Source of the DNA: Cytobacillus suaedae
GTDB taxonomy: Bacteria; Bacillota; Bacilli; Bacillales; Bacillaceae_L
DNA: 64,000 nt
Direction of reading: 5' to 3'
Assembly: GCA_014960805.1 (NCBI GenBank)
Contig: CP063163.1
Span: forward strand, 1,041,001-1,105,000
In this document: positions 52,112-61,120 of the stretch, in pieces
How the letters are laid out: every line of letters begins with the position of its first letter
Numbering within the stretch: the stretch's first letter is position 1
Program-made: the position numbers and the translations under genes
Notes under the pieces: model-generated
What the model was told of the DNA's origin: nothing
What the model saw: only the letters and a program-made list of their open reading frames with translations
Database searches by the model: none

Positions 52112-53128
52112 ATGATGCAAGGACACGCAACTTGGGTGTTTGAAAATAAGCCAGTTATTGTTTCATCTGCAGCAGTAGGTGGACCGTTTGAAGCCAATGG
52201 AGCAATCGCGGATGATTTCGATCTTCTCCATGAGGATCTTTGGCTAGGTGAAGACTCGTATGAGAAAGCACATAAAGTGTTGTTTGAAGAAGCTTATTTT
52301 AAAGCAATAGAAAAAGCGAATGTGGAAAAAGAGAAAATCCAATTCATATTAGCAGGAGACTTGATTAATCAAATTACCCCTTCAAGCTTTGCCGCAAGAA
52401 CATTTGGAACCCCTTATTTTGGACTTTTCGGAGCTTGTTCTACCTCAATGGAAGGACTTGCACTTGGTGCATTTATTGTTAATCATGGTGGTGCAAAATA
52501 CTTACTAACTGCAGCAGGAAGTCATAATGCAGCAGTGGAAAAGCAGTTTAGGTATCCAACAGAATATGGAGGTCAAAAGCCACCCACTGCTCAGTGGACA
52601 GTAACAGGGGCTGGTGCAGCCGTTTTAAGTGATAAAGGGGAAGGTCCTAGAGTTACTTCAGCTACAATTGGGAAAGTAATTGATATGGGCTTGTCTGATC
52701 CCTTTAACATGGGAGGAGCAATGGCACCAGCTGCTGTTGATACAATTGAAGCACATTTTAGAGATCGTAACATTGATCCTTCTTATTATGATTTAATCGT
52801 AACAGGTGACCTAGGTCACATCGGACGTGAAGTATCATTAGATTTATTAAAAAAGCACGGCTTAGAAATTGAGGATTCAAAATATCAAGACTGTGGTTTA
52901 CTCATCTACCGAGAAGACCAACCAGTTTTATCAGGTGGAAGTGGAGCAGGGTGTTCAGCAACTGTATTATACGGACATATATTGAATCGAATGAAAAGAG
53001 GAGAACTGAAAAGAATTCTAGTTGTTGCAACAGGGGCACTATTATCTCCAATATCTTTTCAGCAAAAAGAAACGATACCTTGTATCGCACATGCTGTTTC
53101 AATTGAGTACGGGGGTGAAGGGAATTGA
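52112..53128 (+). CDS. spoVAD: SpoVAD (spoVA2mob paralogue)
   Basis: A 338-residue protein with the thiolase-like fold of SpoVAD, which binds dipicolinic acid. Visible are GPFEANGAIADDFD near the N-terminus, FGLFGACSTSMEGLALGAF with the Cys-Ser segment (about residue 110), TVTGAGAAVLSD and LSGGSGAGCSATVLYG. It overlaps spoVAE by 4 bases. It needs SpoVAC and SpoVAE at the spore inner membrane. Confidence 0.93.
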   Translation: MMQGHATWVFENKPVIVSSAAVGGPFEANGAIADDFDLLHEDLWLGEDSYEKAHKVLFEEAYFKAIEKANVEKEKIQFILAGDLINQITPSSFAARTFGTPYFGLFGACSTSMEGLALGAFIVNHGGAKYLLTAAGSHNAAVEKQFRYPTEYGGQKPPTAQWTVTGAGAAVLSDKGEGPRVTSATIGKVIDMGLSDPFNMGGAMAPAAVDTIEAHFRDRNIDPSYYDLIVTGDLGHIGREVSLDLLKKHGLEIEDSKYQDCGLLIYREDQPVLSGGSGAGCSATVLYGHILNRMKRGELKRILVVATGALLSPISFQQKETIPCIAHAVSIEYGGEGN

Positions 53129-53481
53129 TCCAAACTTTCTTTTGGGCCTTTGTTGTAGGTGGACTTATTTGCGTTATTGGACAGATCATGTTTGATGTCT
53201 TTAAGCTTACTCCAGCACATACACTGAGTACACTCGTAGTAGCGGGGGCTATTTTAGATGGATTCAATCTTTACGAACCATTAATCGCTTTTGCTGGTGC
53301 AGGTGCAACTATTCCAATTACGAGCTTTGGTAACGCTCTCGTACATGGTGCTTTACAAGAAGGGGAAAAACACGGAATAATTGGTGTATTAACAGGGATG
53401 TTTGAAGTGACAAGCTCCGGTATCTCTGCAGCCATCATTTTTGGCTTTGTTGGTGCATTACTATTCAAACCAAAAGGATAG
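53125..53481 (+). CDS. spoVAE: SpoVAE (SpoVAEb, spoVA2mob paralogue)
   Basis: A 118-residue membrane protein homologous to SpoVAC (VVGGLICVIGQIMFDVFKLTPAHTLSTLVVAG, then LIAFAGAGATIPITSFGNALVHGAL). The TTG start overlaps the spoVAD stop (TTGA), indicating coupling. It corresponds to the SpoVAEb subunit of the DPA channel. Four helices are seen. Confidence 0.92.
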   Translation: MIQTFFWAFVVGGLICVIGQIMFDVFKLTPAHTLSTLVVAGAILDGFNLYEPLIAFAGAGATIPITSFGNALVHGALQEGEKHGIIGVLTGMFEVTSSGISAAIIFGFVGALLFKPKG

Positions 53482-53493
53482 GAGGAAAAGTAA

Positions 53494-53700
53494 ATGACAG
53501 TAGCCTCCCAGGTAAAACAAACCCTTGCGAGTCTAAAGAGTATGCATTCAAGCTTTCAATCATTGGCTTTAACATCCGTAGATGAAGATACAAAAAGAAC
53601 ATTTCATGAAGTAATGTTAACAACAGAAGAGATTATTACGGATGTAAAAGGACGGGTTGGAGAGTTAGAGTATGAGGAACCTCAATATAAAGGATTTTAG
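53494..53700 (+). CDS. DUF1657 protein, sixth gene of the spoVA2mob-type operon
   Basis: A 68-residue DUF1657 protein, similar to the first gene of the operon: VKQTLASLKSMHSSFQSLALTSVDEDTKR and a C-terminal EYEEPQYKGF. It follows spoVAE by 12 bases with AGGAGGAAA before the ATG. It precedes the DUF421-DUF1657 gene as in known 2mob operons. Function is unknown. Confidence 0.88.
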   Translation: MTVASQVKQTLASLKSMHSSFQSLALTSVDEDTKRTFHEVMLTTEEIITDVKGRVGELEYEEPQYKGF

Positions 53701-53731
53701 CAGTAGTAAATGTTAGAAAGAGAGGTGCAAT

Positions 53732-54592
53732 ATGTCTGAGTGGGTAGAGGTAGTTATACGCTCTTTTGGTATTCTTATTGGATTATTTTTAATAACCAAG
53801 CTCCTTGGGAAAAAACAGCTCTCTAAATTGTCTTTTTTCGAATATATTGCGGGTATTACAATAGGAAACATTGCTGGTACTTTGTCTATGGATTTAGGAC
53901 TTAGCATGGCTAACGGGATATCAAGTATATTGGTTTGGTTACTCTTTCCTCTTATTCTTTCATTACTGTCTTTAAAAAGTAAAACAGTTCGAAATTTTGT
54001 AGAAGGAACTTCAGCCGTTTTTATTAAGAATGGGAAAATTATGGAGGATAATTTGAAGAAAGAGAAATACTCAGCTGACGAACTCTTAGAACAATTACGT
54101 CAGAAGAATATCTTTAGGGTAGCAGACGTAGAGTTTGCTTTACTTGAACCAACAGGTGAAATTACGGCCCTTTTAAAAAGAGAGAAGCAGCCTCTAACGG
54201 TAGGAGATATTTTCAAAAACTCTCCTTCAGTAAAGGAACCACAAACAGTAATGATGGACGGAAGAATTTTGGATGAGCCTTTATCAACGATCGGATTAAA
54301 CCGAGGATGGCTTAAGGAAGAACTAGATAAAATAGGTGTAACACCAGAGAATGTCTTTTTAGCTCAGGTGGATTCATTCGGACAATTAACGGTGGATTTA
54401 TTTGATGATAAGGTACAGGTGCCTCCTCCAGTAACATTAAAGTTATTACAAGCATCCATTAAGAAATGTGAAGCTGATTTTGAATTATTCGCACTGCAAA
54501 CGGAATCGCAAGCTGCAAAGGAAATGTACATGAAAAATGCCGAGAAAATAAGAGAGATTGAAAATAAAGTAAAACCATACCTAGATAGTTAG
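53732..54592 (+). CDS. DUF421-DUF1657 protein (2Duf) of the spoVA2mob-type operon
   Basis: A 286-residue protein. Residues 1-80 carry three membrane helices and DUF421 (FGILIGLFLITKLLGKKQLSKLSFFEYIAGITIGNIAG). The cytoplasmic DUF421 part follows (FVEGTSAVFIKNGKIMEDN, FRVADVEFALLEPTGEI, LNRGWLKEELDKIGVTPENVFLAQVD). The last 65 residues are a DUF1657 domain (SIKKCEADFELFALQTESQAAKEMY). This fusion is the 2Duf protein, reported as the main contributor to raised wet-heat resistance in the 2mob operon. It is the last gene, and a terminator follows. Confidence 0.92.
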   Translation: MSEWVEVVIRSFGILIGLFLITKLLGKKQLSKLSFFEYIAGITIGNIAGTLSMDLGLSMANGISSILVWLLFPLILSLLSLKSKTVRNFVEGTSAVFIKNGKIMEDNLKKEKYSADELLEQLRQKNIFRVADVEFALLEPTGEITALLKREKQPLTVGDIFKNSPSVKEPQTVMMDGRILDEPLSTIGLNRGWLKEELDKIGVTPENVFLAQVDSFGQLTVDLFDDKVQVPPPVTLKLLQASIKKCEADFELFALQTESQAAKEMYMKNAEKIREIENKVKPYLDS

Positions 54593-54597
54593 AAGAA

Positions 54598-54628
54598 GTA
54601 CCACTTTGTAAATGTGGTGCTTTTTTTA
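54598..54628 (+). terminator. Terminator of the spoVA2mob-type operon
   Basis: AGTACCAC / GTGGTGCT stem followed by T7, just after the 2Duf stop. Confidence 0.87.
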
Positions 54629-54710
54629 TTGTCAAAACCAAGGTGTAGTACATACTTTAATATCGGGGATAAAAAATCTCTATGAAGATAGGCTGGAGCG
54701 AAAAAAATAT

Positions 54711-54932
54711 ATGGATAAATTTACAATAGAGATGGATCGATTTGTTAAGCAATATTATCAAAATCATGAAGAAGAAAAGGTCAAATCTGAAAAGTTTATT
54801 AAACAAACCGAAGCCGATCTCGAAAAACTTGCAAAACAAAGTCGGGGTTTTGAGAAGGAGCTAGAAGCAAAACTTGAAAAAATAGATAAGTGGCTAGCTC
54901 AAAAACAAAAGCAACTGGAGGATCATTTTTAA
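54711..54932 (+). CDS. Small coiled-coil protein, unknown
   Basis: About 73 residues of almost pure charged helix (FTIEMDRFVKQYYQNHEEEKVKSEKF then LEKLAKQ, KELEAKLEKIDKWLAQKQKQLEDHF), a likely coiled coil. The frame is open from 54612, but that ATG lies in the upstream terminator. The ATG at 54711 has a GGAG 11 bases before it. Start and function are uncertain. It may be a spore or DNA-binding-like small protein; nothing identifies it. Confidence 0.45.
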   Translation: MDKFTIEMDRFVKQYYQNHEEEKVKSEKFIKQTEADLEKLAKQSRGFEKELEAKLEKIDKWLAQKQKQLEDHF

Positions 54933-55109
54933 AACTGTATTTAGGCTGAATTAGGGCTCTTTGCCCAGTACACTTGTCCTCACGGCTTCAGAGATAATGC
55001 ATATTCTAATAAAGAAGATTGCTATTTTTGAAGGAGTTGTTAAGTAGGACGATTCACGCCAAGTGTGAATTGCTCATAAGATAATAACAAACATAAGGAG
55101 GCTTCGATA

Positions 55110-55364
55110 ATGGATAATAATTTATTCAAGAATATTGAACAGAAAACTGGAGTTAATATGAGTGACGTTATGCAGTTAGCTAATTCGTTACAGAATGCTA
55201 ATTTCAAGGATGAGAAGACGGTTCGTTCAATTATTAAGCGAGTTTCTCAGATTGCTAATAAGCCGGTTAACAAGCAGACAGAGGATAAGATTGTGAACTC
55301 TATTGTTAATGGTAACCAGAATTTAGATTTTGGTACGATTGCGAAAATGCTTAATAAGAAGTAA
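55110..55364 (+). CDS. spoVIF: Stage VI sporulation protein F
   Basis: An 84-residue protein with IEQKTGVNMSDVMQLANSLQNANFKDEKTVRSIIKRVSQIANKPV, closely matching SpoVIF (YjcC), a small regulator needed for correct coat assembly and GerE-dependent gene expression. AAGGAGGCT precedes the ATG. In B. subtilis it lies next to yjcD, as here. Its presence next to the coat island is consistent with that role. Confidence 0.9.
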   Translation: MDNNLFKNIEQKTGVNMSDVMQLANSLQNANFKDEKTVRSIIKRVSQIANKPVNKQTEDKIVNSIVNGNQNLDFGTIAKMLNKK

Positions 55365-55371
55365 GTGAAAT

Positions 55372-55406
55372 AGGTGGCAGGCTGATTAGCTTGCCACCTT
55401 TTTTTA
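55372..55406 (+). terminator. spoVIF terminator
   Basis: AGGTGGCA / TGCCACCT stem extended by GCTGATTAGC, followed by T7. Confidence 0.88.
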
Positions 55407-55449
55407 TGGCTCTTTTCTATAAGAACATTTTTTTTCCGGTAAAATTAGC

Positions 55450-55580
55450 CCGTTACTTTTCGCTGCAGGCACTTGCTTTCCGCGGGGAGGGATTCGAGCC
55501 TCCTCGGCGCTTTGCGCCTGTGGGGTCTCGAACTTCCCTCATCTCCCGCAGGAGTCAAGTGCCTTCCGCTCCAATCCACT
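55450..55580 (-). repeat. Dispersed palindromic repeat, copy 3
   Basis: A full copy in the minus sense of the repeat also found at 4287, 10298 and 61121. Both arms and the central GGCGC-TTT-GCGCC hairpin are present. It lies between spoVIF and yjcD. Confidence 0.87.
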
Positions 55581-55631
55581 AAGACTTTTATATGTTGATA
55601 GCAACTTACAATCCTTACGTATTAGAGTCTT

Positions 55632-57884
55632 TTAATATAAGGACTTTATAAATCGTGATGGTTGTGCAGTTTTGCCTCTTCTTGTTTCTGGGATTGAGAT
55701 GTGCAGTGTTTCTTTGGCTCTTGTCATGGCTACGTACATGAGACGGCGTTCTTCTTCTAAGGGGGCAGTTTCGCCGTTTCTGCTTGAGTCGAGTGCGAAG
55801 TCGTGCGGGAGGCTTCCGTCGACTGCGCTTAGTATATAGACATGTTTGTATTCAAGTCCTTTTGAACGATGGATGGTTGAAAGCTGAATGGCATTTGTGT
55901 AATGTTTGCTAAGCTTTTTCATTTCATCATTCATTGCAATCATATGATCAATATGTTCTAAGAAATCTTGAACAGTGGAGAATTTTCTTGCTGCTACTTT
56001 TAAGTCGCGAACATCATCGGAGCCTTTCTCGATGACATTTCCTTCATTCCCGCGTTTCTTTATAAAGTCATCAAAACCCATCTCTTTTTCAATCGTTTCA
56101 ATCGCTTGAATCGGCTTTAATTTAACGATTGCTTTAAAAAGAGGGACAATCTTCTTAAGCTTTCTTTCCTGAAAGGCTTGAATGTTTTTTACATATTTTA
56201 ATGCTTCAACTAATGAGCAATCTTCGAGAATACTAGATGCTTTTAAGTCGTTTAACGTGTTTTTTTTCAAAAACAAAGCAACTAATAAGTCACCCATTGC
56301 ATTTGAATGGTTAGAGTCTATGGATAAGCGGAGGTATGCGATTAATGTTTTAACGATTTTTCGTTTGTAGAAAGATTCCGCATCCTGTTCAACTGTAAAT
56401 GGTAAATTACTCCCTGCAAGCCTCTCAAACAGTGCTCTTGATGATGTATGAGTGCGGTAAAGAATGGCAAAGTCTGAAGGAGATGCTCCTTGCTCAATTC
56501 GCTCCTTGAGGTCTGTAACAATCATTGTAGCTTCTTCTTCTTCGTCATGTGGAAAGAAAAAAGCGGGTAGGAAGCCATTATCAAATTGAGCATTCATTGT
56601 CTTGTGATGTCTTTGTGTATTTCGACTGATAACAGTATTAGCGGACTGGACAATGCTATGAGTAGATCGATAATTTTCACTGAGCATGACCGTCTTTGCA
56701 TCTTGAAATTCTTTATTGAAGTTAAGGATAAAGCTTGGATCGCTTCCACGGAAAGCATAGATAGCTTGGTCATCATCACCTACTACACACATATTCCTTG
56801 ATTTTGAAGCTAACATTTTCATAATTTCATATTGAATTTTATTAATATCTTGAAATTCATCGATAAGAAAGTATTGAAACTTTTGTTGATATTTAGTTAA
56901 AAGATCTGGTTGATTCTTTAATAATTGATAGCAGCCTACCAACATATCGTCAAAATCAAATAACTCACGCTTTGCTTTTTCGTCTTCATAGTGTTTGTAC
57001 ATAAAGACAACGCGTTCTTCCCAGAGGTCCTTTGGTTTGATAGCTTCAGGTAAAGTTAGTGTATTTTTCCAAAGTCCAATTTGCTGTAAAGCTTGATCAA
57101 AAGCGAAATCTCTTTCATCAATATCAAGCATTCTTCCAGCTTCTTTTATCATCTGTTCCTTTTGCCAATCAAATTTTAGAAGATTGGTATTTTGCCAGCG
57201 GGTTGGTTCGTGAAAGGCAATCATTTTATAAAAGATACTATGAAATGTTCCTACCACTAACCGGTTTAGCTGTGGGGGAGCCAGAAGTGTTCTTAGTCTT
57301 TCCTTCATTTCGTGTGCAGCTTTTGCGGTAAAGGTAACAAGCATCACTGTACTTGGGTCTATGCCATGTTCGGTAATCAAGGATGCAGTTCGTCTCGTTA
57401 ACACCCTTGTTTTTCCACTACCAGCTCCAGCTAATAATAGTAAAGGTCCATTAACTGTAGAGACAGCAATTTGCTGACTTGAATCTAATGAATCAGCAGA
57501 AGTATTCGCGGGTGTTGACTGTTTTTGAAAGGGTTTTGGTAAACGCAAGAATGTGACCTGTTTCCACTCACTTTGTTTAGTAGAAATTTGTCCGATCGGT
57601 CTTGATTTTGGAATTCGAAACCCATTCTGTACTTCTTCTTGAATCTCCGTTTCGGGTGGTGAAGTAGATAGACTGTTACAATACTCCTCGCAATCGTTGT
57701 TAAAGGCTTTTGAGGAATGGTAGAAAAAGGGTTTTTGCTGTATCCCTAAGTATAGCTTGACTGATTCTCCACAGTGAATACAGGATAGTTTTCCAATTGT
57801 TCCTGCCTCATATATAATTTGATATTGTTCTCTAGGCAATGAGTCTAGTTGTAGAGTCTTATTGTTATAGCTTGCCTTATCCAT
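55632..57884 (-). CDS. yjcD: UvrD/PcrA-like DNA helicase YjcD
   Basis: A 750-residue superfamily 1 helicase. After a 130-residue N-terminal part come motif I AGAGSGKTRVL (about 155), Ia and motif II DEFQDIN, motif III GDDDQAIYAFRG, IV-V segments and VI RRLMYVAMTRAKE. The C-terminus is basic and short. The extra N-terminal segment contains LSCIHCGESVKLYLG ... KPFFYHS ... CEEYC, which resembles the N-terminus of CoiA at 9062-10258. Role is probably in DNA repair or processing of recombination intermediates. AAGGAAG precedes the ATG at 57884. Confidence 0.9.
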   Translation of the reverse strand: MDKASYNNKTLQLDSLPREQYQIIYEAGTIGKLSCIHCGESVKLYLGIQQKPFFYHSSKAFNNDCEEYCNSLSTSPPETEIQEEVQNGFRIPKSRPIGQISTKQSEWKQVTFLRLPKPFQKQSTPANTSADSLDSSQQIAVSTVNGPLLLLAGAGSGKTRVLTRRTASLITEHGIDPSTVMLVTFTAKAAHEMKERLRTLLAPPQLNRLVVGTFHSIFYKMIAFHEPTRWQNTNLLKFDWQKEQMIKEAGRMLDIDERDFAFDQALQQIGLWKNTLTLPEAIKPKDLWEERVVFMYKHYEDEKAKRELFDFDDMLVGCYQLLKNQPDLLTKYQQKFQYFLIDEFQDINKIQYEIMKMLASKSRNMCVVGDDDQAIYAFRGSDPSFILNFNKEFQDAKTVMLSENYRSTHSIVQSANTVISRNTQRHHKTMNAQFDNGFLPAFFFPHDEEEEATMIVTDLKERIEQGASPSDFAILYRTHTSSRALFERLAGSNLPFTVEQDAESFYKRKIVKTLIAYLRLSIDSNHSNAMGDLLVALFLKKNTLNDLKASSILEDCSLVEALKYVKNIQAFQERKLKKIVPLFKAIVKLKPIQAIETIEKEMGFDDFIKKRGNEGNVIEKGSDDVRDLKVAARKFSTVQDFLEHIDHMIAMNDEMKKLSKHYTNAIQLSTIHRSKGLEYKHVYILSAVDGSLPHDFALDSSRNGETAPLEEERRLMYVAMTRAKETLHISIPETRRGKTAQPSRFIKSLY

Positions 57885-58203
57885 GAAGGAACGCTTCCTT
57901 CCTTTTTAAAAGTCAAACTTTATCATAACAAAACAAGCTATAGAGATAAAGACTTTAAATAATGGTTGAACTACCATCACTAAGTCAAATTTTAGAAAAA
58001 GAAGTAAGTAGAAATGACCAAAAGATCCTGTTCTAGCCTTAAAAGAAAATGGGGTATTGGTTTCCAAATAAAGAAAATTAATTTAAACTGTAATGTATAG
58101 TAATTATTGGTAAGAGTTGGAACTAGATTTTTTCACAGATTGAAATGTACTAAACTAAGACGATAAAAATGCTTTATATTGAAACAACAGGGGGGATAAC
58201 TAG
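57885..58203. other. Intergenic region between yjcD and kinase pseudogene
   Basis: About 320 bases without a gene that I can support. It contains the divergent leaders of both neighbours and an AGGGGGGAT site just before 58204. No clear promoter, repeat or RNA structure is seen. Confidence 0.4.
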
Positions 58204-59370
58204 ATGAACGGAATGATAACAAAGGATGAAATAGCAAACGAAAATATAAACAATGACATTGAAAAAAAGCTATCAGCAATTCTTGATGTTGCAAAGGAAC
58301 TAATTGGAACAAGAACATTTTTTATTTCACGTACTGGAAACCATATGTTTTCAGTTCTAAAAGTCCTCAATCAAAATGGTTCTAATATAGCTGAGGGGAC
58401 AACCCTAACATTAGAACATTCTGTTTGAAGTTTGATATTTTCTGGCGGTCGTGAACCGCTAATCATAAATGACACAAATTTGCACCCGGTAACATGTAAT
58501 ATGGAAGCTGTAAAAGAGACTAACATAGGTTCTTATATGGGAATTCCACTATTTTTAGAAGATGGGACAATGTTTGGGACAATCTGTGCTGTAGATCCCA
58601 ACCCTTATTCATTTACAGAAAGTGAACTTGAAAATATGAAAATGGTGGCTGAATTGGCATCCGCTATCATTCAGAAGTCTCAAGTACGTAAAGAGCTTAT
58701 AGACGAGGAGAGAACAGAATATAAAAGGCTTTCTATAATAGGAAATCTTGCATCTGGATTGGCAGATGAAATGGGGAATTCTCTACAATCAGTCCAGGGG
58801 TTGTTACAGCTCACTTTTGAACAGTTCGATGGACATGGTGAATATAGCAAAGTAGTGTTCCAAGAACTTACTCATATGAATAAAGTATTAAAGGACTTTA
58901 TTATGGCAACAAAACCACCGGCACCATCAAAAAAATATCTTGATATTAACTCCCTACTTTTTGATTCAATTAATGAATTTTCTACAGACAAATTACTTAA
59001 GAACATCTCTATCTCAACCAAAATTCCTACAGAACTACCAAGTGTAATGGCTGACTACACCCAAATTAGACAAGTTATTTTAAATCTTATTAACAATTCA
59101 ATGGAAGCTATAGTGGCAAATGGCAAAATTGACATTAAAGTTTATCAATCTCATCCTAACCAAATCATGATTACAGTTTCTGATAATGGTAAAGGAATTC
59201 CAGTTTCACTGTTGGATAAAATCGGTCTTCCGTTCTTTACGACGAAAGAGGACTGTATTGGATTAGGTTTAGCCATTTCCAAAAGAATAGTTGGAGCACA
59301 TGATGGAACGATCTCTATTGAAAGTGGAGATATAGGTACAGTAGTAAAAGTAGTATTACCAATTTGTTAA
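58204..59370 (+). pseudogene. GAF-domain sensor histidine kinase, broken by in-frame TGA
   Basis: One continuous frame of 388 codons is cut by TGA at 58426-58428. The first 74 residues are the front half of a GAF domain (AILDVAKELIGTRTFFIS); after the stop it continues SLIFSGGREPLIINDT, completing the GAF fold, then a helical dimerisation segment and a HATPase domain (NNSMEAI, DNGKGIP, GLGLAIS) that looks intact. In related proteins the position of the stop usually holds Cys, so a TGT/TGC to TGA change is likely. The H-box reads GLADEMGNSL, with Asp where the phospho-accepting His should be. Both points argue for decay. Confidence 0.85.
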
Positions 59371-59377
59371 TATAAAC

Positions 59378-59412
59378 AGGAGCTTCTTCTACGAAGAGGC
59401 TCCTATTTTTTA
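59378..59412 (+). terminator. Terminator after kinase pseudogene
   Basis: AGGAGC / GCTCCT stem with flanking TTC/GAA pairing, then T6. Confidence 0.78.
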
Positions 59413-59440
59413 TATCTAATTATGGACTAAAAGAGAAATA

Positions 59441-59719
59441 TTACTCTTTCTTTTTATTGCCGAAAACTTTGCTTGTCGTTCCTTTAATTACTTTAGAAGA
59501 AGTATCTACGGTTTTCCCGACGACGTCATTCCCAAAGCTTGATGTATTTTTAAGTACATTAGATGCTGTATCTGCTGCTTTACCAACCAACCCGCCTTCA
59601 CCAGAAACTGTTTTCACAATCTTGTTCGCGCTATCAACCGTTTTATGCACCAGATCGTTTGCTTGACTTGTGGTACTTTTTACAATGTTCTCGCGCTTCT
59701 TGTTGTTTTCTTGTGAAAT
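59441..59719 (-). CDS. LEA-like repeat protein, probable ATT start
   Basis: About 92 residues of short repeats rich in Lys, Ser, Thr, Ala and Val: KSTTSQANDLVHKTVDSANKIVKTV, then DTASNVLKNTSS and DTSSKVIKGTTSKVFGNKKK. The pattern is like LEA or apolipophorin-type amphipathic helices. The first ordinary start codon is GTG at 59650, with no ribosome site. An AAGGAGGAG site at 59734-59726 has ATT at 59719 exactly 8 bases beyond GGAGG, in frame, and the intervening residues continue the repeat style. An ATT start, or a mutated ATG, is likely. Function is unknown, perhaps desiccation or spore protection. Confidence 0.6.
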   Translation of the reverse strand: MSQENNKKRENIVKSTTSQANDLVHKTVDSANKIVKTVSGEGGLVGKAADTASNVLKNTSSFGNDVVGKTVDTSSKVIKGTTSKVFGNKKKE

Positions 59720-59903
59720 ATTGATCTCCTCCTTAAGGTTAATCTTTATTTCATATGTTACAAAATGAAGGAATATTCACCTTTTAACGATTTGACCCTC
59801 TTATTACAAATTTATTAGGCGAATTATTATGATGGGTACTATTTTTAATGATGTTTAATATAAAGTATAAAAGGGAAAAAAGTGGATAGGAGAGTGATTT
59901 TTC

Positions 59904-60146
59904 ATGGGCTATATTGCACCAATTCATCATGAGCAGTATACTCAATACGCAAACCGATTATTATTAAGAAACTATAATTATACAACGCTTCAGCCAGTTG
60001 CTCGTTCTTACATGCACTCCAAAGCCTATACTCCTCATGAATCTCCTCTAGATAATAAGAAGCAAAGTTCTACTATGGCCAATGAGGCAGATACTTTAAT
60101 AACTGAATTAACAGGAAAAGGTCAGTATATTAACGAATTAATATAA
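59904..60146 (+). CDS. Small Tyr/Gln-rich protein, unknown
   Basis: An 80-residue protein starting MGYIAPIHHEQYTQYANRLLLRN and ending in a polar segment. AGGAGAGTGATT precedes the ATG. The opening resembles small Bacillus proteins of unknown function; I cannot assign a family. No membrane segment is visible. Confidence 0.55.
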   Translation: MGYIAPIHHEQYTQYANRLLLRNYNYTTLQPVARSYMHSKAYTPHESPLDNKKQSSTMANEADTLITELTGKGQYINELI

Positions 60147-60165
60147 GCAACAATAGATAAAGAAG

Positions 60166-61068
60166 GTGCTCAAACTGGAATTCATTAAGCTTTCGGACAC
60201 ATGCTACTATTTTCAAGCTGCTGTTAATATCGGATACATTAACCATTGCAATGAAGGACTGCTCATTGATGCTGGATTAGATAAATCTACAATGAAGAAA
60301 GTGATGAAAAAGCTTGATGAAGAGGGATTACCTATTACACATCTATACATTACACATGCTCATGCAGATCATTTTGGAGGAGCTAATTTTCTCCAACAAG
60401 CAAGAAAAATTTTCACAATCGCACCTGTGTTAGAAGAGGCAATTCTTCGTAATCCTATTCTTGAGCCAATTTATCTATTTCAAGGAAATACCCCACTGAA
60501 TGAACTAAGAAACAAATTTTTAGAGGGGGAAGCAATTACAGTAGATAAGGTGATATCAGAAGGGACCTATAAGGTAGATGGATTTGACTTTACGGCTATA
60601 TCATTTCCAGGTCATAGCGAAAACCAGATGGGAATTTTGATTGATCATCTGTTGTATTGTGGAGATGCCTACTTTAGTGAAGAACAACTAAAGAAGCATA
60701 AAATCCCTTATATAGTAGATGCAGACCAAACGTTAAAGTCCTTAGAGAAACTTAAAACAATTAAGTGTGACGGTGCAATACCTGGTCACGGTATTTTCGA
60801 AGAAGATTTTAACGATACTGTAGTTAAAAATATAGACTATCATCTTTCTATATTATCAAGTGTGACGGAAGTATTTAAGAAGGCTGGAGACTCATTAAGT
60901 CATGAGGAAGTAGTAAAAGCGATGTGTGATAAGTGGAATGTTCAACTAACACATCTTTCAGGCTTTTTGCTTTATCGGACAGCAGTTACTGCTTATCTTA
61001 CAAAAATGATTAGAGATGATGAATTAACTACTCAAATAGAAAATAATACTTTAGTCTTTAAAATGTAA
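60166..61068 (+). CDS. MBL-fold metallo-hydrolase
   Basis: A 300-residue metallo-beta-lactamase-fold enzyme. The metal motif is ITHAHADHFGGANF (HxHxDH, about residue 65), followed by FPGHSENQMG (His near 147), YCGDAYFSE (Asp near 166) and PGHG (about 206). The order is that of glyoxalase II/RNase Z-like hydrolases; substrate unknown. The start is uncertain: GTG at 60166 or CTG at 60175, both near AAGAAGG. Stop is followed by the fourth dispersed repeat. Confidence 0.87.
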   Translation: MLKLEFIKLSDTCYYFQAAVNIGYINHCNEGLLIDAGLDKSTMKKVMKKLDEEGLPITHLYITHAHADHFGGANFLQQARKIFTIAPVLEEAILRNPILEPIYLFQGNTPLNELRNKFLEGEAITVDKVISEGTYKVDGFDFTAISFPGHSENQMGILIDHLLYCGDAYFSEEQLKKHKIPYIVDADQTLKSLEKLKTIKCDGAIPGHGIFEEDFNDTVVKNIDYHLSILSSVTEVFKKAGDSLSHEEVVKAMCDKWNVQLTHLSGFLLYRTAVTAYLTKMIRDDELTTQIENNTLVFKM

Positions 61069-61120
61069 AGGCTCTTTTCGTAATTTCGTAATGATTGATG
61101 ATTTTAAATCTATTTTATCT

